Source: Aquitalea sp. LB_tupeE (GTDB taxonomy: Bacteria > Pseudomonadota > Gammaproteobacteria > Burkholderiales > Chromobacteriaceae). Taken from it: a DNA stretch of 64,000 nucleotides. Of the stretch, positions 61,474-64,000 are shown one piece after another; position 1 is the stretch's first letter, and the number at the start of each line of letters is the position of its first letter. The translations under genes were made by a program, and so were the position numbers. The DNA lies in contig NZ_JACAXB010000006.1 of the NCBI RefSeq assembly GCF_013391415.1, forward strand, positions 1 to 64,000. Reading direction: 5' to 3'. The notes under the pieces were generated by a model, which was not told the origin of the DNA, ran no database searches, and saw only the letters and a list, made by a program, of their open reading frames with translations.

Positions 61474-63224
61474 GCCACACTTTCATCCGGATTCTTGCCC
61501 GCCTGTTGTTGCATGGCGGCTTGTTGTTGCAAGGCTTGCTGGGTGGCCTGGTTCAGTGCGTACAGCACCTGGTCGCGCGGGCCGAACAGATGCAGCTGGC
61601 CGTCGCGCATCACCAGCAGCTTGTCCACAGCATTGAGAATACTGGTGCGGTGGGTAATCAACACTACGGTGCAACCGCGGGATTTCAGATCCATCACGGT
61701 ATGAATCAAGGCTTGCTCGCCCACGTCATCCAGATTGGAATTGGGTTCGTCCAGCACCACAAAGGCCGGGCTGGCATAGATGGCACGCGCCAGACCAATG
61801 CGCTGTTTCTGGCCACCGGACAGCATGTTGCCGCCATCGCCCAGACGGGTATCGTAGCCTTGCGGGAAGCGCAGAATCATTTCGTGCACCCCGGCGCGGG
61901 TGGCGGCTTCAATCACCAGTGCCGAGTCCACCTTGCCAAAGCGGGCGATGTTTTCCGCAATGCTGCCTTCAAACAGCTCGATATCCTGCGGCAGATAGCC
62001 GACATAAGGGCCCAGTTCGTCCTTGTTCCACTGGAACACATCCGCCCCGTCCAGCCTTACCTTGCCCGACTGCGCCGGCCAGATGCCCACCAGTAAACGT
62101 GCCAACGTGGATTTGCCCGCGGCACTGGGGCCGACAATGCCCACTACGTCTGCATGCTGCATGGCAAAGCTGATGTTTTTCAGAATGGGCAAGGCAGTGC
62201 CCGGCGCAGCAGCCACCAGGCCTTCCACCTGTACATTGCCCTGCGGGCGCGGCAGGCTCATGCCGCTGATACGCGCCGGATATTCAGTCAGCAAGTCATC
62301 CAGCCGCTGGTAAGCCGCACGGGCTGATATCAGCTGCTTCCAGGTGGCGATGGCCATTTCAACCGGCTGCAAGGCGCGGCCCATCAGGATGGAGCCGGCA
62401 ATCATCATGCCCGGGGAAATTTCATTCTGGATGGCCAGCACCGCTCCCACTGCCAATACCAGCGATTGCAAGGCCAGCCGGATCAGCTTGGAAACCGCTC
62501 CGATGCGGGCGGCACGGTCGGAAGCCTCGGTCTGTTTTTCCAGCACCCGGCTTTGCAGCAGGAACCAGCGCTCGCGCAGCGCCGGCAGCATGCCCATGGC
62601 CTCAATCACCTCGGCATTGCGCAGATTGTTGTTGGCATAATTGCTGGCGGCAATGGCCGCCTGGTTGGCTTCACCCAGCGGTTTGCGGGTGGAGATTTCT
62701 GTCAGCCAGGCCAGCGCACACAAAATCAGCATGCCGGCCAGCACAAACAAACCCAGTATCCAGTGGAACATGAAGGTGACCACCAGATAGATCGGTGCCC
62801 AGGGCGCATCGAAAAAGGCAAACAGGCCATTGCCGGTGAGAAACTGGCGCAGCGTGGTGAGGTCGTGCAGGGCCTGGCTGGCATTGCCGTTGTTACGGCG
62901 TAAGTTTCGTTCGAAGGCGGCGGTAAACACGCGGAAGTTAAGCTGCATGTCCAGCCGGTTACCCACCCGAATCAATACCGAAGCACGCACCATCTCCAAT
63001 ACCGACATCAGCCCGTACAAGCCCACCACCATCAGGGTCAGCATCAGCAGCGTGGTTTCATTGCGGCTGTGCAGTACCCGGTCGTAAATCTGCAGCATGT
63101 AGATGGAAGGCAGCAGCATCAGCAGATTGATGACTGCACTGAAACCGGCCAGCTGATAAAAAGCCTGCCGGAACAGCAACATGACTTGTGCCAGTTCGGA
63201 GCGCGACTGCAAAAGACGTTTCAT
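61470..63224 (-). CDS. Type I secretion ABC permease/ATPase, PrtD type
   Basis: 584-residue inner-membrane exporter. Two to six membrane helices in the first 320 residues (FYQLAGFSAVINLLMLLPSIY, YLVVTFMFHWILGLFVLAGM), then the ATPase with Walker A GPSAAGKSTLARLL, signature LSGGQKQRIGLARAIY, Walker B FVVLDEPNSNLD and switch His. It lacks an N-terminal C39 peptidase domain and CLD, so the substrate is not processed and carries a C-terminal signal, as for PrtD/HasD/AprD. A C-terminal Gln/Ala-rich tail follows. First gene of the operon; ATG 63224 has no strong ribosome binding site. Confidence 0.94.
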   Translation of the reverse strand: MKRLLQSRSELAQVMLLFRQAFYQLAGFSAVINLLMLLPSIYMLQIYDRVLHSRNETTLLMLTLMVVGLYGLMSVLEMVRASVLIRVGNRLDMQLNFRVFTAAFERNLRRNNGNASQALHDLTTLRQFLTGNGLFAFFDAPWAPIYLVVTFMFHWILGLFVLAGMLILCALAWLTEISTRKPLGEANQAAIAASNYANNNLRNAEVIEAMGMLPALRERWFLLQSRVLEKQTEASDRAARIGAVSKLIRLALQSLVLAVGAVLAIQNEISPGMMIAGSILMGRALQPVEMAIATWKQLISARAAYQRLDDLLTEYPARISGMSLPRPQGNVQVEGLVAAAPGTALPILKNISFAMQHADVVGIVGPSAAGKSTLARLLVGIWPAQSGKVRLDGADVFQWNKDELGPYVGYLPQDIELFEGSIAENIARFGKVDSALVIEAATRAGVHEMILRFPQGYDTRLGDGGNMLSGGQKQRIGLARAIYASPAFVVLDEPNSNLDDVGEQALIHTVMDLKSRGCTVVLITHRTSILNAVDKLLVMRDGQLHLFGPRDQVLYALNQATQQALQQQAAMQQQAGKNPDESVA

Positions 63225-63440
63225 TGGATGGTGTCTCGGAATGGCATGCGTGGCGCAGTCAGGCGGTGCGGCCTGCTGGGCGTGTTAAAAAATGCAAGCA
63301 ATCTTACCATTGGCATGTTTCTCCCCCTACCCCCATTTTAGTGGCAGGGTTTATGCTTTGCCGCACCATGTCGTCAGTCGGGCTGATTGGCACAAAATCC
63401 CACGCTGCGGTATGGTAGGCCGCGTATTTGCCATCGATGA

Positions 63441-63692
63441 ATGAAAGATCACATCATGTTTGTCCAGGACAGCAGCAGCATTGTCTATCGTCAACTCAGT
63501 ACTGCAGATGGCAAGGTGTTTTCCGTACCGGAGTTCATCCTGCGGGTGGACGAGGCCGGCTTCAGTGGCTGGCAGTTACGCTATGGCGAATGGACCGACT
63601 TTGCCGATCAGCCCGGTGCCGATGGCCGTGCCGAGGCGCTGCAGCGCGCCGTGGAAGAAATGCTGGAACGGGTGGAATACCGGGGTAAATGA
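63441..63692 (+). CDS. Small hypothetical protein
   Basis: 83 residues if started at ATG 63441, or 78 from the ATG at 63456 (MFVQDSSS), which has AAAGA about 9 bp upstream. Acidic, with SIVYRQLSTADGKVFSVPEF, GFSGWQLRYGEWTDFADQPG and an amphipathic C-terminal helix (EALQRAVEEMLERVEY). No signal peptide, Cys or membrane helix. I do not recognise it. Divergent from the exporter operon; a weak TTGGCA/TATGGT promoter (63388-63417) may serve it. Confidence 0.6.
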   Translation: MKDHIMFVQDSSSIVYRQLSTADGKVFSVPEFILRVDEAGFSGWQLRYGEWTDFADQPGADGRAEALQRAVEEMLERVEYRGK

Positions 63693-63721
63693 ACAGGCCA
63701 CGCCTGCGGGCATGGCCTGTT
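63692..63721. terminator. Hairpin between convergent genes
   Basis: AACAGGCCA (63692-63700) pairs with TGGCCTGTT (63713-63721), loop 12 with an inner CC/GG pair. No T-tract, so termination strength is uncertain. Confidence 0.5.
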
Positions 63722-63731
63722 GTGATCCAGG

Positions 63732-64000
63732 CTAGAGCTGGTATTGACTGATGATCTTCATCTGCTGTTCAGCCTGACTGCGCAGTGACTTGGCATGACC
63801 GGCGGTTTGCGCTGCCACCGCATTGGCCTGCTCCGACATCTGCGCAATGCGCTCCACCTGCCGGGCAATGCTGTTGCTGGCTGCGCCTTGCTCCTTGATG
63901 GCCATGGAGATGTCCGCCACCATGCCGGTGGTTCCGGCAGCCGCTTCGCCAATGCTGAGGATGGCCCGGTCCGCTTCATCCGCCCGGCTGACCCCGCCCT
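63732..64000 (-). CDS. Methyl-accepting chemotaxis protein, C-terminal fragment cut by window edge
   Basis: The visible 89 codons are the C-terminal signalling-domain end of a chemoreceptor: GVSRADEADRAILSIGEAAA, then EQGAASNSIARQVERIAQMSEQANAVA and ISQYQL at the stop. The pattern is close to the end of the chemoreceptor at 17833-19452 (same ADxADxAI, EQGxAxNxIAxQVExIAQM), so it belongs to the same class. The N-terminal sensing region lies beyond base 64000. Confidence 0.9.
   Translation of the reverse strand, partial: GGVSRADEADRAILSIGEAAAGTTGMVADISMAIKEQGAASNSIARQVERIAQMSEQANAVAAQTAGHAKSLRSQAEQQMKIISQYQL

Noticed and set aside
63225-63440. A second GEMM riboswitch upstream of the exporter operon
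   Set aside because: The minus-strand leader lacks the GACGCAAA and GAAA-loop elements, so the exporter is not under the same visible control.

Overview
The window looks like a chromosomal segment of a betaproteobacterium of the order Neisseriales, most likely Chromobacteriaceae (Aquitalea/Chromobacterium/Vogesella-like). This is inferred from family content: an HslV-like protease matching the betaproteobacterial proteasome homologue, a PhaM-like granule protein, hpnCDE squalene genes, an ECF sigma/zinc-binding anti-sigma pair resembling a Neisseria pair, and a single LolC/E-type permease. No phage, insertion sequence or CRISPR array was seen; almost everything reads as core or soft-core genome.

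Layout. 0.4-11.3 kb: nadB, a PAS-containing sensor kinase, a DctPQM TRAP transporter, a malic enzyme-phosphotransacetylase fusion, a PhaM-like protein and a VirK/YbjX protein; transporter and malic enzyme together suggest C4-dicarboxylate use. 11.4-19.5 kb: flavin reductase-like protein, dnaE, a YddA/SbmA-type ABC exporter, a chemoreceptor. 19.8-25.6 kb: pseudouridine kinase and glycosidase, an HD hydrolase, a VOC protein, and a MetNIQ-type importer whose whole 5' leader is one hairpin reaching the metN start codon. 25.9-30.9 kb: an EEP nuclease-like protein, the nickel/cobalt pair rcnR/rcnA with a perfect G6 operator, a PAP2 phosphatase, a chromate transporter, NudB. 30.9-38.9 kb: an orphan FixJ-type regulator in an mscS-like operon, lolD-lolC/E, an NlpC/P60 hydrolase, an ABC1/UbiB kinase coupled to a secretin-like protein, and a DUF2325 gene behind a Fur-box-like palindrome.

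39.0-46.3 kb: a continuous minus-strand run hpnC-hpnD-hpnE-SDR-lipoprotein-radA-ECF sigma-anti-sigma, then a divergent stable-RNA promoter driving tRNA-Ala(GGC), tRNA-Glu(TTC) and three more tRNA-Ala(GGC). 46.3-55.4 kb: ribA, GAF protein, patatin-like lipase, PotF-like binding protein, an operon joining the proteasome homologue to Hsp33, an L,D-transpeptidase, and RlmD with a long charged tail.

55.5-63.2 kb is the most striking region. A near-consensus promoter and a cyclic di-GMP-I (GEMM-I) riboswitch precede a 910-residue protein that joins an intact calpain-type Cys/His/Asn protease domain to four cadherin/Ig-like repeats. Convergent to it lies a complete type I secretion operon (PrtD-type ABC ATPase, HlyD-type adaptor, TolC-type porin). 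I read this as a c-di-GMP-controlled secreted calpain-like protein with a dedicated exporter. The window ends in a second chemoreceptor, cut by the edge.
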